Part shown: positions 1 through 9,560 of the stretch, one piece after another
Position numbering within the stretch: the stretch's first letter is position 1
How the letters are laid out: each line of letters starts with the position of its first letter
Source of the DNA: Candidatus Zipacnadia bacterium
Lineage (GTDB): Bacteria > Armatimonadota > Zipacnadia > Zipacnadales > UBA5352
Direction of reading: 5' to 3'
Assembly: GCA_029821735.1 (NCBI GenBank)
Contig: JALGSU010000026.1
Span: 1-61,762 of the forward strand
Length of the DNA stretch: 61,762 nucleotides
The notes under the pieces: generated by a model
Told to the model about the DNA's origin: nothing
Seen by the model: the letters and a program-made list of their open reading frames with translations, nothing else
The model's database searches: none
Program-made: the position numbers and the translations under genes

Positions 1-626
1 AGTCCAGTGATCAGCTCGTGCAGAATCACGCCGACGGAATAGACTTCCGATGCCGGCGTCGGCGGCTGTCCTGTTCGCAGTTCCGGGGCGGAGTAACCGT
101 CTGTCATTCGCGCAAGGGACCAGGCCGGCCGCAACTCGAGGAGCAGCTGCATGTGTCCGAAATCTGTAAGCATCGTGCGCTTCGCGCTGCGGTTGTGATG
201 GACATTGGCGGTGCGCAGGTCCAGGTGCAGAAGCCCGCGCTGATGGCCGAACTCAAGGCCGGCGAGCACTTGGCAAACGATAGCCCAAGCTTCCTCAACG
301 GGCAGGTGCCCGGCCTCCTTCAGAACGTCCGACAGAGGGGGCTCGCGCAGGTACTCCTCCGCCACGTACACGCATCGGCCCAGGGCAAACACTTCGAGGG
401 TATCCGCCAGCGCGTCGTGGGTCAGCCCGTCGATGATGGTACACAGGTGGTGCAGGTCACTGCCTTGCTCGATGCGGCCGGCCGCGGCGAGTTGGTCACA
501 CTTGATCTCGCGCAGAGCCACCCGGCGCAGATCATTACGCTCGGCCTCGAAGGTCCGCCCGTGCCTTCCTACCCCGAGCGCTCGCACCACGCGGTAACCG
601 CCAATCCTGCTCGGTCTCGCCCCCAT
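1..626 (-). CDS. Divergent Ser/Thr protein kinase-like protein (partial, C-terminus beyond window)
   Basis: The visible 208 residues have the Hanks-type kinase layout: glycine loop GVGRHG (18-23), VALR (36-39), HLD (134-136) with N141, DFG (155-157), APE (180-182) and the helix-F region ASEVYSVGVILHE (192-204). Catalytic Asp136, metal-binding Asn141 and Asp155 are kept. The ATP-binding Lys of VAIK is Arg39, the HRD Arg is Leu135, and the Lys of DLKPxN is Arg138, so activity may be weak or absent. The start ATG overlaps the upstream TGA by one base (TGATG), which suggests translational coupling to the DUF1257 gene. The kinase fold is clear to me; the substrate is unknown, and the rest of the protein (possible transmembrane or sensor region) is not visible. 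Confidence 0.8.
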   Translation of the reverse strand, partial: MGARPSRIGGYRVVRALGVGRHGRTFEAERNDLRRVALREIKCDQLAAAGRIEQGSDLHHLCTIIDGLTHDALADTLEVFALGRCVYVAEEYLREPPLSDVLKEAGHLPVEEAWAIVCQVLAGLEFGHQRGLLHLDLRTANVHHNRSAKRTMLTDFGHMQLLLELRPAWSLARMTDGYSAPELRTGQPPTPASEVYSVGVILHELITG

Positions 627-1144
627 CAGTCCCACCTGCGCACGCGGACGCGAATGCTCTGATCAGGCAGGATCTCCTCCTCCGCCACCTGGTAGCCGAG
701 TTTCTCGGCTTCCTTCTTCACCTTGAGGTATGCATAGCGTTGGCGGTACTTCTGCTCGACATCGGAGGCATCCACTGATAGCCGATCGGACACCGACGGC
801 CGCCACTTGGCCACTACCTGGTAAATGCCCTCGTGATCGCGCTTTAGTCCGATGATGTCGTCGTTCCCGGCACGCACCAGTACATCCGCCTCATCGAATT
901 CGCGGCCAGCGCCCCCGGCTTCGAGCATGCGCTCAATCTCCGTTGCCGAGCTTTCACTCGCAATCTCGTCGATATCGAATGCCTCAAGCGCGGCCCCGCG
1001 AATGACCTCTGCGTTCGCTTGTACATCCGTATCCACGCACGCGTTCCTGGACGCTTTGCCCAACGCAACGCCCTTCGCATGCGTTGCGGCAAGTAGTATC
1101 GCCAAATCGATGAGTACCAGACCCAGCTCAATCCCGCAGGACAT
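626..1144 (-). CDS. DUF1257 / Ycf35-like protein
   Basis: A protein of about 172 residues. The second half fits the DUF1257 (Ycf35) pattern: a segment reading VRAGNDDIIGLKRDHEGIYQ, then a Lys/Tyr-rich helical stretch, and the characteristic end with IRVRVRRW. The family is known from cyanobacteria, plastids and scattered bacteria and has no established function. I chose the ATG at 1144 because GAGG lies 6 nt upstream; a GTG at 1171, directly after the ATPase stop codon, would add nine residues. It sits between the Ycf46-like ATPase and the kinase-like gene and overlaps the latter by one base. The N-terminal half is less like the family than the C-terminal half. Confidence 0.75.
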   Translation of the reverse strand: MSCGIELGLVLIDLAILLAATHAKGVALGKASRNACVDTDVQANAEVIRGAALEAFDIDEIASESSATEIERMLEAGGAGREFDEADVLVRAGNDDIIGLKRDHEGIYQVVAKWRPSVSDRLSVDASDVEQKYRQRYAYLKVKKEAEKLGYQVAEEEILPDQSIRVRVRRWD

Positions 1145-1171
1145 TCTCCGCCTCGCTTTCAAGTCGGCCAC

Positions 1172-2704
<1,533 letters not shown>

Positions 2705-2862
2705 GAGCACCCATTCTCTCGATGCTGCCTGCTGGTTCACGTGACTGTTCGACGGGCTCGGCGAGCTTTCCTGCTGCTCTGCGGGCCGAGCGGCTGCAGG
2801 TCTGTGCCTGGGCTCGGCGAAGCTTGATTGGACGCGCCATCTGCCGTCGGGGAGCGATCCCA

Positions 2863-3582
2863 ATGGTCACCGTCTTCAACACTTCTCGCGAGATTGCAGA
2901 GGCCAATCCGCAGATTGCCGTGTTGCCTGTTGGCTCTCTCGAGCAACATGGCCACCACCTGCCTGTGGCTACAGACTGGCTCGTCGCCGATGAGCTCGGC
3001 CGGCGCCTTGCCGAACGCCTCCACGACGCGATGCTGCTCCCCGCGATCTGCTATGCTAACTCGCAAGAGCATATGGATTGCGCTGGCACCGTCACGCTGC
3101 GACCGGGCACACTTGCGCTGGTGATCGAGGACATCGTGATGTCACTGCGCCACCAAGGCATCCGCCGGATCGTCATCCTCAGTACTCACGGCGGCAACTG
3201 GATCATTAAACCCACTGTCAGGGACCTGAACTTCCGCTACAGCGATATCCGCATCATCCACGCGGACGGGCCGCTGGCGGATGAGCCCGCTCGCATGCCC
3301 GCCGAGACTCACGCGGGCCGCGGCGAGACGTCGACGGTCGAGCATCTGTGGCCCGACCTCGTCAAGGGCCGATCGCCAGACTTCACGCCGGGCCTCGGCC
3401 AGGAATACAACGATTACATGGGCTACGGTACGAGCACGCAGACAGGGGTATGGGGCAATCCGTCAGAGGCCGATCCAGAGGGCGCGGCGGTGTCACTCGA
3501 GGCGCGCGCCGATCACCAGGCGCGCTACGTGCGGGAGACTTTTGCGAAACTGGATGAGATGCTGGGGCCGCTCGCGGAGTGA
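2863..3582 (+). CDS. Creatininase-family amidohydrolase
   Basis: A 239-residue metal-dependent hydrolase of the creatininase/MftE/FAPy-deformylase superfamily. Family motifs are all visible: SLEQHGHHLPVATD (25-38) supplies Glu and His ligands, STHGGN (107-112) the HGGN motif, and HAGRGETS (150-157) the HAGxxETS motif. The start is the ATG at 2863, 9 nt after GGGGAG; the reading frame extends upstream, but that part overlaps the promoter region of the divergent ATPase and looks noncoding. The family includes creatinine amidohydrolase, formamidopyrimidine deformylases and mycofactocin peptidase, so the substrate cannot be named. The stop lies 3 nt from that of the convergent ribbon-helix-helix gene. 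Confidence 0.88.
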   Translation: MVTVFNTSREIAEANPQIAVLPVGSLEQHGHHLPVATDWLVADELGRRLAERLHDAMLLPAICYANSQEHMDCAGTVTLRPGTLALVIEDIVMSLRHQGIRRIVILSTHGGNWIIKPTVRDLNFRYSDIRIIHADGPLADEPARMPAETHAGRGETSTVEHLWPDLVKGRSPDFTPGLGQEYNDYMGYGTSTQTGVWGNPSEADPEGAAVSLEARADHQARYVRETFAKLDEMLGPLAE

Positions 3583-3585
3583 ACT

Positions 3586-3816
3586 CTACAGGTATCCGAG
3601 TGAGCGCAGGCGGGCTTTGACGCGTTCGAGGTCCTGAGCAGTGTAGGTGTCGTCTTCGGAGAGCGTGTGGGTCGTGGCGATGTCTCGCATCACGTGGACC
3701 ACGAACTCGGTGACCGAGTTGTAGCCTGCGCCATCAATGATAGCGCCTATCCGCTCATAGAGGGGGCGCGGAATCTTTATCGTGACCTTCTCGCCACCGC
3801 GTGATCGCTTTGGCAT
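3586..3816 (-). CDS. Small ribbon-helix-helix (CopG/Arc-like) protein
   Basis: A 76-residue protein. A basic N-terminus leads into a strand KVTIKIPRPLYERIG, then two helices (the segment GYNSVTEFVVHVMRDIA), the arrangement of ribbon-helix-helix DNA-binding proteins. The C-terminal tail LERVKARLRSLGYL is a recurring ending in this small family. The start ATG at 3816 has GGAGGAG about 9 nt upstream; a longer in-frame form would begin at 3840. It converges tail-to-tail with the creatininase gene, so it need not regulate it. DNA binding is inferred from the fold; the target is unknown. Confidence 0.72.
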   Translation of the reverse strand: MPKRSRGGEKVTIKIPRPLYERIGAIIDGAGYNSVTEFVVHVMRDIATTHTLSEDDTYTAQDLERVKARLRSLGYL

Positions 3817-3909
3817 CTGACTGGCTCCTCCGGCGTCCACCTGCGCGCCTCGCCTTCTGCTAACCTCTTCGGCAGCCGCCGTCGAGTGCCCTCCATCGCC
3901 GAGTTGAAA

Positions 3910-5763
3910 CTACTGGACTTGCATCCCCCGCACGATCAGCGTGTTTGGCAGATTAGACCCGGCAGTTGGCATAACCTGCATTCGCATGGTGTGGCTTTGA
4001 CCCGGCATGAAATACCGTGACGTCAACACTTGTTCCTCGCCGGCCCCAAGCATGTGAGTGCTGTGCAGAGCCCCGTCGATCCGGGCGATAACTCGCCCCA
4101 CGCCTCCGCCGGCGCGCACGACGACCTCCACCTTCCCGCGATTTGCCGTGGGGTTGCGCATCTCGATCACGACTGAATGCATCACCCCGTATGCACCCTC
4201 CAGCCGGAATCCCTGATCGTTGACAATCGCGTCTCGGCCGATAGTCGCGTGCGCGAAAGCCCCCCCCACATCGTACTCCATGGCCAGCACCAGATTCGCA
4301 TCGAAGGCGTAAGTGGATACACCAAGCGGGCCGGACTGAGCGGCGGGCATTGGCGTCACTGCCTGTGCATCGGCCCCGGCGCGGCTGGCGATCACCTCGG
4401 CGTATAGCTCGCCGCCCTCGTCGGCAATCAAGTGCATCATCCCACTGACAATTCGCCCCGGCTTTGCGTCGAGCGTGGCCGTGCTGCAGGCGCTTCTCGC
4501 GGGAACGAGAGCTTGGATAAGCTTCTCCGTCGTCAGCACTTCCCAGAACCTCAGCATGGCCGTGAACCCAACGAAGACCTCATCAACCCCGGGCCCCGAT
4601 TGTGCCCAGCACGCGCGCACCCGCGCTGGCTGATCCCCGGCGTTGACCACTCGCACGTCGAACCGCAGCGGCTCTACCGAATCGTTCACATGGTGCCAGT
4701 AGATCCGCGTCGGGACGCCAGTGATCAACTCCTGGCGCATAAGGGTCTGTGGGGCCGGTACTTTCTCGGGATAGTTGCTCAGCAGTAGAGAGACCGCCTG
4801 CGGAATGGGGGTCAGCCCACCGCCAAAGTCGACACTCACGTCTCGAGAGACGGCAATGTAGTCGGGACCGTGGGCGCTGACCTTCGCCAGATAACCCGCA
4901 CCGTCTCGGTGCATCTCCAGCAGGCGGACCTGAGCTCCGGGCTCGCGCCTGGCGTTCGCAAGAACCGCGTTCGCGGCAGCCAGTAGTCCCATCTCTTCAT
5001 CGATGATGCCCCCGCGGACGCGCGCCATGACGCGACCGCTCACCTGCGCGGCCCACTTCTTCACCTCGACGATCACCATGTGGTTGAGGTCGTTGATACG
5101 CAGGGACACTGCGGTTGTCCCAACGGCACCCCCGATGAGTTGCGCCTTCCCTTCCGCAATGACTTGGGCCGCGACGGTGCCATCCGCGAGGCTCTGCACC
5201 AGCACCTGCCCTGGAATAGTCCCGCCAAACCGCAGCATTCGACTCTCGCCAAATGGTATCAGAATCGTATCCGCCCGATCCACCGTCAGGTAGGGCTCGC
5301 GCACCATTGTGGCCAGTCGTTTACGCCAGCTTTCACACAGGTTCTGAGCTGACATATTGCTCGCCGCTACCGTCGCGGCATCGGCTGTGACAATGGTCTC
5401 GCCCTTGCCGAGGAGGGCCCACGTGCCCTCGCGCGGTGCGGCCGTGACGTCGCCAGCTGATAGCCCTGTGAGGGCCAACTGCGTCAAGCGCGCCACAACT
5501 GCGTCCGCGCGGGCTTGGGCGTCTGTCTCCGACCCCGAGCGCAGTCGCACGACTACTTCATTGCCAGCCCACACCTCGCCGGCGTAGTGATCGTTCACGC
5601 GCGAGGTGGCGGTCCGGAAGAGCAACACCCGATCTGCTGCCGCAGGCGCAGTTGCGAACACGCTGCCGAGCATAGCGCAGGCGTACACAGTCAGGAACGC
5701 CTGCTTGAGCAGGCGCTCCCGTGAACATCGCCATCGTGGGTTTTCTCGTGTGCTCCTGTGCAT
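3910..5763 (-). CDS. Secreted protein with a pilus-assembly (CpaC/RcpA N-terminal-like) domain, function unknown
   Basis: A 617-residue protein. A basic start and a hydrophobic segment LLKQAFLTVYACAMLGSVFA ending near APAAA (about residue 43) form a likely signal peptide. Residues about 45-150 resemble a domain seen in periplasmic and mechanosensitive-channel-type proteins (pattern: AGNEVVVRLRSG, then an Ala/Arg-rich helix, then GTWALLGKGETIVTAD). Residues about 160-240 resemble the N-terminal pilus-secretin domain: TILIPFGESRMLRFGG, then a loop, then GGAVGTTAVSLRI. The rest looks beta-rich, without motifs I recognise. It precedes nothing obviously related: lpxD lies just upstream on the same strand. 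Both domain assignments are by eye and need profile searches. Confidence 0.6.
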   Translation of the reverse strand: MHRSTRENPRWRCSRERLLKQAFLTVYACAMLGSVFATAPAAADRVLLFRTATSRVNDHYAGEVWAGNEVVVRLRSGSETDAQARADAVVARLTQLALTGLSAGDVTAAPREGTWALLGKGETIVTADAATVAASNMSAQNLCESWRKRLATMVREPYLTVDRADTILIPFGESRMLRFGGTIPGQVLVQSLADGTVAAQVIAEGKAQLIGGAVGTTAVSLRINDLNHMVIVEVKKWAAQVSGRVMARVRGGIIDEEMGLLAAANAVLANARREPGAQVRLLEMHRDGAGYLAKVSAHGPDYIAVSRDVSVDFGGGLTPIPQAVSLLLSNYPEKVPAPQTLMRQELITGVPTRIYWHHVNDSVEPLRFDVRVVNAGDQPARVRACWAQSGPGVDEVFVGFTAMLRFWEVLTTEKLIQALVPARSACSTATLDAKPGRIVSGMMHLIADEGGELYAEVIASRAGADAQAVTPMPAAQSGPLGVSTYAFDANLVLAMEYDVGGAFAHATIGRDAIVNDQGFRLEGAYGVMHSVVIEMRNPTANRGKVEVVVRAGGGVGRVIARIDGALHSTHMLGAGEEQVLTSRYFMPGQSHTMRMQVMPTAGSNLPNTLIVRGMQVQ

Positions 5764-5831
5764 TCTGCGTGGGCCTGACTGGCACTACCTCCCCCATAGC
5801 GTGTCCATCGCCCGGCCCGTGGCCAGTGGCC

Positions 5832-6878
5832 TTACCTTTGCTCTCCGAGGCGTTTCTCCAACTCTTGGACCATCGCCTCGAGTTCCTTGATCCGCTCAAC
5901 CATCTTCGGCAGTCTTTGCGTGAGCGCCAGCACGCGCATCTGCTTGCGGTGCTTACGCGCGGGGTTCCCCGAGTACACGCCCGGCTCGCGGATATCCCCT
6001 GTCGCCTTCGCTCCGGCTGCCACGATCACATTGTCGGCGATCTCGATGTGGTCTTTGATGCCCGCCTGCCCGCCCATGACCACGTTGTCGCCTATCTTCG
6101 TGCTTCCGGCGATGCCCACCTGCCCACAGAGCAGACAGTTCTTGCCAATGATTACGTTGTGCGCCACATGCACGCCGTCATCGATCTTCGTGCCAGAGCC
6201 AATGGTGGTCGCGTTGACCGTGGCTCGGTCGACGGTCGAGTTCGCGCCTATCTCGACATCGTCGCCCACAATCACAGTACCGATCTGCGGAATCTTGTGG
6301 TGTCCGGCCTCGGTCTGCAGGAAGCCGAAACCGTCCGCTCCCAGCGTTGCTCCCGCATGCACTAGAACTCGATCCCCGATCTGGACCCGCGCTCCCAGGT
6401 AAGTCTGGGGATGGACAATGCTGTCCGCCCCGATCGTGACCTCGTGCCCGATGTATGCAAGCGGGTGGATAACCGTACCGTCGCCGATGATCGTGTCATC
6501 ACCCACGTAGCTGTTCGCGCCGATGCTGACGTTCTCGCCAAGCGAGACGTTCTTGCCCAAAACCGCGCTCTCGTGCACACCGGGCTGGGGCAACCGATCG
6601 CTGGCGAACAGTGCGAGCACCTTCGAGAACGCCAGCCGTGGATCCTCAGTGACGATGAAGGGCCTGTCCTCAATCTCGATATCCGGAGGCACGATCAGCG
6701 CCGACGCTTCGGACCCTTCGCACATGTCCAGGTACGCGGCGCCGTCAACGAAAGCGATCTGCCCCGGTTGCGCGTCATCGAGATGCCCGACACCGGTGAT
6801 TGTTACGCCGCCGTCCCCACGCAGCAGGCCTTCGATCTGTTGGGCCAGCTCAGCCAGTTGGTAGGTCACTTGTGCCAC
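5832..6878 (-). CDS. lpxD: UDP-3-O-acylglucosamine N-acyltransferase LpxD
   Basis: Catalyses the third step of lipid A synthesis, N-acylation of UDP-3-O-acyl-glucosamine, in the cytoplasm. The 348-residue product has the LpxD layout: an N-terminal uridine-binding domain (1-100), a long left-handed beta-helix of hexapeptide repeats (about 105-300, e.g. VSLGENVSIGANSYVGDDTI) and a C-terminal helical, coiled-coil tail. The catalytic His region is the segment KIDDGVHVAHNVIIGKN. The start is a GTG at 6878. It is the last gene of the outer-membrane assembly block, 16 nt after the Skp-like lipoprotein gene, the bamA-skp-lpxD order common in diderms. No other lipid A gene is visible in the window. 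Confidence 0.95.
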   Translation of the reverse strand: MAQVTYQLAELAQQIEGLLRGDGGVTITGVGHLDDAQPGQIAFVDGAAYLDMCEGSEASALIVPPDIEIEDRPFIVTEDPRLAFSKVLALFASDRLPQPGVHESAVLGKNVSLGENVSIGANSYVGDDTIIGDGTVIHPLAYIGHEVTIGADSIVHPQTYLGARVQIGDRVLVHAGATLGADGFGFLQTEAGHHKIPQIGTVIVGDDVEIGANSTVDRATVNATTIGSGTKIDDGVHVAHNVIIGKNCLLCGQVGIAGSTKIGDNVVMGGQAGIKDHIEIADNVIVAAGAKATGDIREPGVYSGNPARKHRKQMRVLALTQRLPKMVERIKELEAMVQELEKRLGEQR

Positions 6879-6894
6879 TCTCAGTCACACTCCC

Positions 6895-8007
6895 TCAGCG
6901 CCGCTCACCCGGCCACCCGCGCTCAAGCTCGGCTGCAATACTCCCCGTTACGTCCTTGCCGCTACGCTCTCCGCCCGGCAGCAACCGCAGGTCTATCCCC
7001 TGCCGACGCGCCGCTGCGACGGCCCATGTCTCTGTGTCCCGCAAAAGTTTCGTCGTCAACCGGGCCCGGGCCGCAAGTATCTCTCGCCCCTGGCGGACGA
7101 TCACCTCGCGCCGTGCCTGCTCAGCGGCCTCGATCTCCAGCCGCCCTAGTGCCAACCGGTCATTGGCGTCGGACGGCTCTGAACTCGTCGACGCGCCGGC
7201 GGGCGCTTCCCCGGTTCCCGGCCCCATCTCCCCCGCCATCTCGTCCCGCAGCTCCTGGCCGGAGGTCCCCATCTCCTCGGCCCGAGCGGCCGCCACCACT
7301 TCGGCAGCGAGTCTCGCTTCCGCAACGCGCGCCCTCGCCTCGGCCTCAAGAGCGACCCTCAACTGCGCCAGCTCGGCGCTCCCTGCTTCGCGCTCAGCCT
7401 CAACCTGTTCGTTGATCGCGTCCCAAATCCGCTGCCGCTCAGCTTCGGCGGCTTCCAGCACGTCCGCCTCCCGACCGGTCAGGTCCAGCCCGGTGTTGTT
7501 GAGTGTCTCCTGCATCTGCCGGACTCGACTCGCCCGAACCCTCGCCAGTCGCCGCGAAAGCGTGGCATCTGCCTCCGCCATCTGCTCATCGACCTGCTTG
7601 GCTGCCTGCTCCCGCTCCCATTCCAAGCCCGCCCACAGGTCCTTTGGCAGCTCACTCTCCAAGCCAGCCACGGCTTCATAGCGCTTCTGCCACCAGCGTT
7701 GCCGCCCGGCCAGCGCCGCCGGATCCGCCGTCGGTCCGAGCATCTCGGTCAACGTCAACGGCTTAATTCGTCTACTCATCAGGCCCGCTAAGCTACTAGT
7801 GTCATCCTCGCTGAGCGCTGATGCCGCGAGTTCCAGTCGCGTCAAGGTCGGGTACATCGGGTGCGATGCCATCAAGACTGCTGTGTACGCATATCCCGGC
7901 TCAACGGTCTGTGGTATCCGGTGTACTCTTGCCTGGCGCTGGCCACAGCCGACTGCCGCCAGTCCCACAAATGCGCACACGCTGCACAGGATCAACGCTC
8001 GGGACAT
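6895..8007 (-). CDS. Putative lipoprotein with a long coiled coil and Skp-like tail
   Basis: A 370-residue predicted outer-envelope lipoprotein: a short hydrophobic segment is followed by AAVGC, a plausible lipobox (Cys21). Residues about 60-310 are dominated by Ala/Glu/Arg-rich helices (e.g. EAEARARVAEARLAAEVV), interrupted by a flexible Gly/Ser/Ala linker around EMGPGTGEAPAGAST. The C-terminus (AAARRQGIDLRLLP, then GKDVTGSIAAEL) resembles the end of Skp/OmpH proteins, so it may be a membrane-anchored second holdase. The start ATG at 8007 lies 13 nt after the skp-like stop; a GTG at 8028 would overlap that stop. Chaperone function is an inference from composition and position between skp and lpxD. 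Confidence 0.68.
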   Translation of the reverse strand: MSRALILCSVCAFVGLAAVGCGQRQARVHRIPQTVEPGYAYTAVLMASHPMYPTLTRLELAASALSEDDTSSLAGLMSRRIKPLTLTEMLGPTADPAALAGRQRWWQKRYEAVAGLESELPKDLWAGLEWEREQAAKQVDEQMAEADATLSRRLARVRASRVRQMQETLNNTGLDLTGREADVLEAAEAERQRIWDAINEQVEAEREAGSAELAQLRVALEAEARARVAEARLAAEVVAAARAEEMGTSGQELRDEMAGEMGPGTGEAPAGASTSSEPSDANDRLALGRLEIEAAEQARREVIVRQGREILAARARLTTKLLRDTETWAVAAARRQGIDLRLLPGGERSGKDVTGSIAAELERGWPGERR

Positions 8008-8020
8008 TTTCACCCGCCTG

Positions 8021-8701
8021 CTACCCACCGCCCTCGGCGTCGCCTGCGGCCGGCGCCGGTGGCGTCTGTCCGTTGTTGAGCCTCGTCAACACTGCTTCGG
8101 TCATGTCTGTGCCGCCGAAGAAGACTGCGTCCGCGTCAACAACCAAGGTCATCCCCTGGGCTTCTGCCTCGGCGGAAATCGCCTCGCGCACCTTGAGCAT
8201 CAGTGTCTCAATAGCTTCCTCGCGCTTGCCTCCGAGTTCGCCCAGCGTCTCCTTCCACATCTCCTCCAACGCGGCCCCGCGTGCCCGGTAGATGTCCAGC
8301 AGCGAATTGTGCTCGTCCTGCTCCTGGGCGTTACGATCAGGCTTCGCCTCAAGCTCCCGGAAGCGCTTGTCCTTGTCATCGGAGATTACCTTGAGCTCAT
8401 CCAGTCGCGCTTGCTCTTCCGCAGCCAGCGGGCCCTTCTTCAGCAGGGCCATGACTTCGTCGAAGTTCTCGACTGACAGGAAGATGTAATCGGTCAGTAG
8501 GTTGAAGAACGTGCGTTGCTCGGACAGCCACTGCTCCAGCGAAGCCTGTTGCTGCTGCAACTGGACGTAGCCAGCTTGAATTTTCTCGATCTCGACGAGC
8601 CCAACCTTGACGGTCACGTCCTGTGCGCACACGGGTATTGCGATCCCAAGCACGATGACGGCCGTCAGAGCTGCGATGAGTGGTCTCATGGATGTGCCCA
8701 T
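8021..8701 (-). CDS. OmpH/Skp-family periplasmic chaperone
   Basis: A 226-residue exported protein. A signal peptide (MRPLIAALTAVIVLGIAIPVCAQ) precedes VKVGLVEIEKI, the strand that opens Skp/OmpH proteins, then a long charged helical hairpin and a closing segment AQGMTLVVDADAVFFGG with DMTEAVLTRLN, matching the family end. Skp holds unfolded beta-barrel proteins in the periplasm for delivery to BamA. A Pro/Ala/Gly-rich tail follows. The ATG at 8701 has GGAGAC about 10 nt upstream; a second ATG lies 12 bases inside. Its middle region is longer than in E. coli Skp (161 residues). It lies downstream of bamA, separated by a terminator-like hairpin. Confidence 0.85.
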   Translation of the reverse strand: MGTSMRPLIAALTAVIVLGIAIPVCAQDVTVKVGLVEIEKIQAGYVQLQQQQASLEQWLSEQRTFFNLLTDYIFLSVENFDEVMALLKKGPLAAEEQARLDELKVISDDKDKRFRELEAKPDRNAQEQDEHNSLLDIYRARGAALEEMWKETLGELGGKREEAIETLMLKVREAISAEAEAQGMTLVVDADAVFFGGTDMTEAVLTRLNNGQTPPAPAAGDAEGGG

Positions 8702-8784
8702 TATTTCGTTGTCTCCCGTACACACACAGTTTATAGACAGATGCCGAACAGGGTGGTTTCTGTCTCCGCCCGGTCTTCGTACAC

Positions 8785-8817
8785 GAAAACGTGACGCCAC
8801 CGGAGCGGCGTCACGTT
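8785..8817 (-). terminator. Rho-independent terminator after bamA
   Basis: On the minus strand an 11-bp perfect stem (arms 8788-8798 and 8807-8817, 8-nt loop) is followed by TTTTCG. It starts 28 nt after the bamA stop and lies before the skp-like gene, so skp, the lipoprotein gene and lpxD may be transcribed partly from their own promoter or by read-through. Confidence 0.7.
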
Positions 8818-8844
8818 GTGCTCTTCGTCACGGCCATTTCTGCT

Positions 8845-9560
8845 CTAGAACGTGTGCCCGAAGCTGAAGTGAGCCTGACTGCCCTCATCACCGTAGCCGA
8901 GGTCAAGTCGTATCGGCCCGAGCGGCGTCTTGACCCTTATTCCGGCCCCATAGCCGATATGGGCGTCGAAACTGGTGTCCTCCGCCTGCACCCGGAAACC
9001 CGGGACGATGGTCTCGAACGTGCCTCCGAAAGCGTCGCCGGCATCGACGAAAGCCACTGCCACCAGCTTGTCTGTCACTGGGTAGCGGTACTCCGCGCTG
9101 AGAGCCAGCAAACTTTTGCCGCGCCATCGGTCGACGTCGTAGCCGCGAAGTGTATTCGCGCCACCAACGCTGAACGCCTCATAGAGGGGCGTGTCGCCGA
9201 ACGTCGTCCCGCCGAGCAGCCGCATCGCGATAATGCTGTCGCTGGCTGCCACCCGGAAATAGCGCCTATAGTCCAGTGACGCCTTCCCGAAAGTAGTGTT
9301 GCCGCCGAGGATGGATCCAGCCTGCTCGTAGGTCAGCCCTACGAACCTGCCACTGGTAGGATCGCTCCTCAGGTCTCGTGTGTCTTCGGTCAAGCCCAAC
9401 GTCAGTGAGGTGAGGCGCCCGCCCGGATGTAGCGGCGCGGCCACAACCACCGGCCCGATGACCTCGCCTGGTCCGGCGCGGTCGGGCTCGAAGTTGGGGT
9501 TGTCAGGGCCTGGGCGGTAGCGACACCGCACTCGATCCGGGCAACTGCACCGTTCCCTGC
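8845..9560 (-). CDS. bamA: BamA C-terminal beta-barrel part (frameshifted from the N-terminal part)
   Basis: This frame encodes the C-terminal part of an Omp85/BamA barrel: strands such as LTSLTLGLTEDTRD, the SVGGANTLRGYD segment (conserved surface-antigen barrel motif with the RGY that closes against the lid loop), and a final strand ending HFSFGHTF with terminal Phe, the normal BAM recognition signal. It is continuous by homology with the 9503-10693 frame but shifted by one base; meaningful similarity begins near PGPDNPNFEPD, right where the other frame ends. The start given is only the approximate shift point, since no separate start codon is expected. BamA folds beta-barrel proteins into the outer membrane and is essential in diderms. 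Confidence 0.85.

Noticed and set aside
9503..9560. Programmed +1 frameshift in bamA
   Set aside because: No known slippery site or stimulatory structure stands out; error or simple mutation is more likely, though it is reported as a finding to check.
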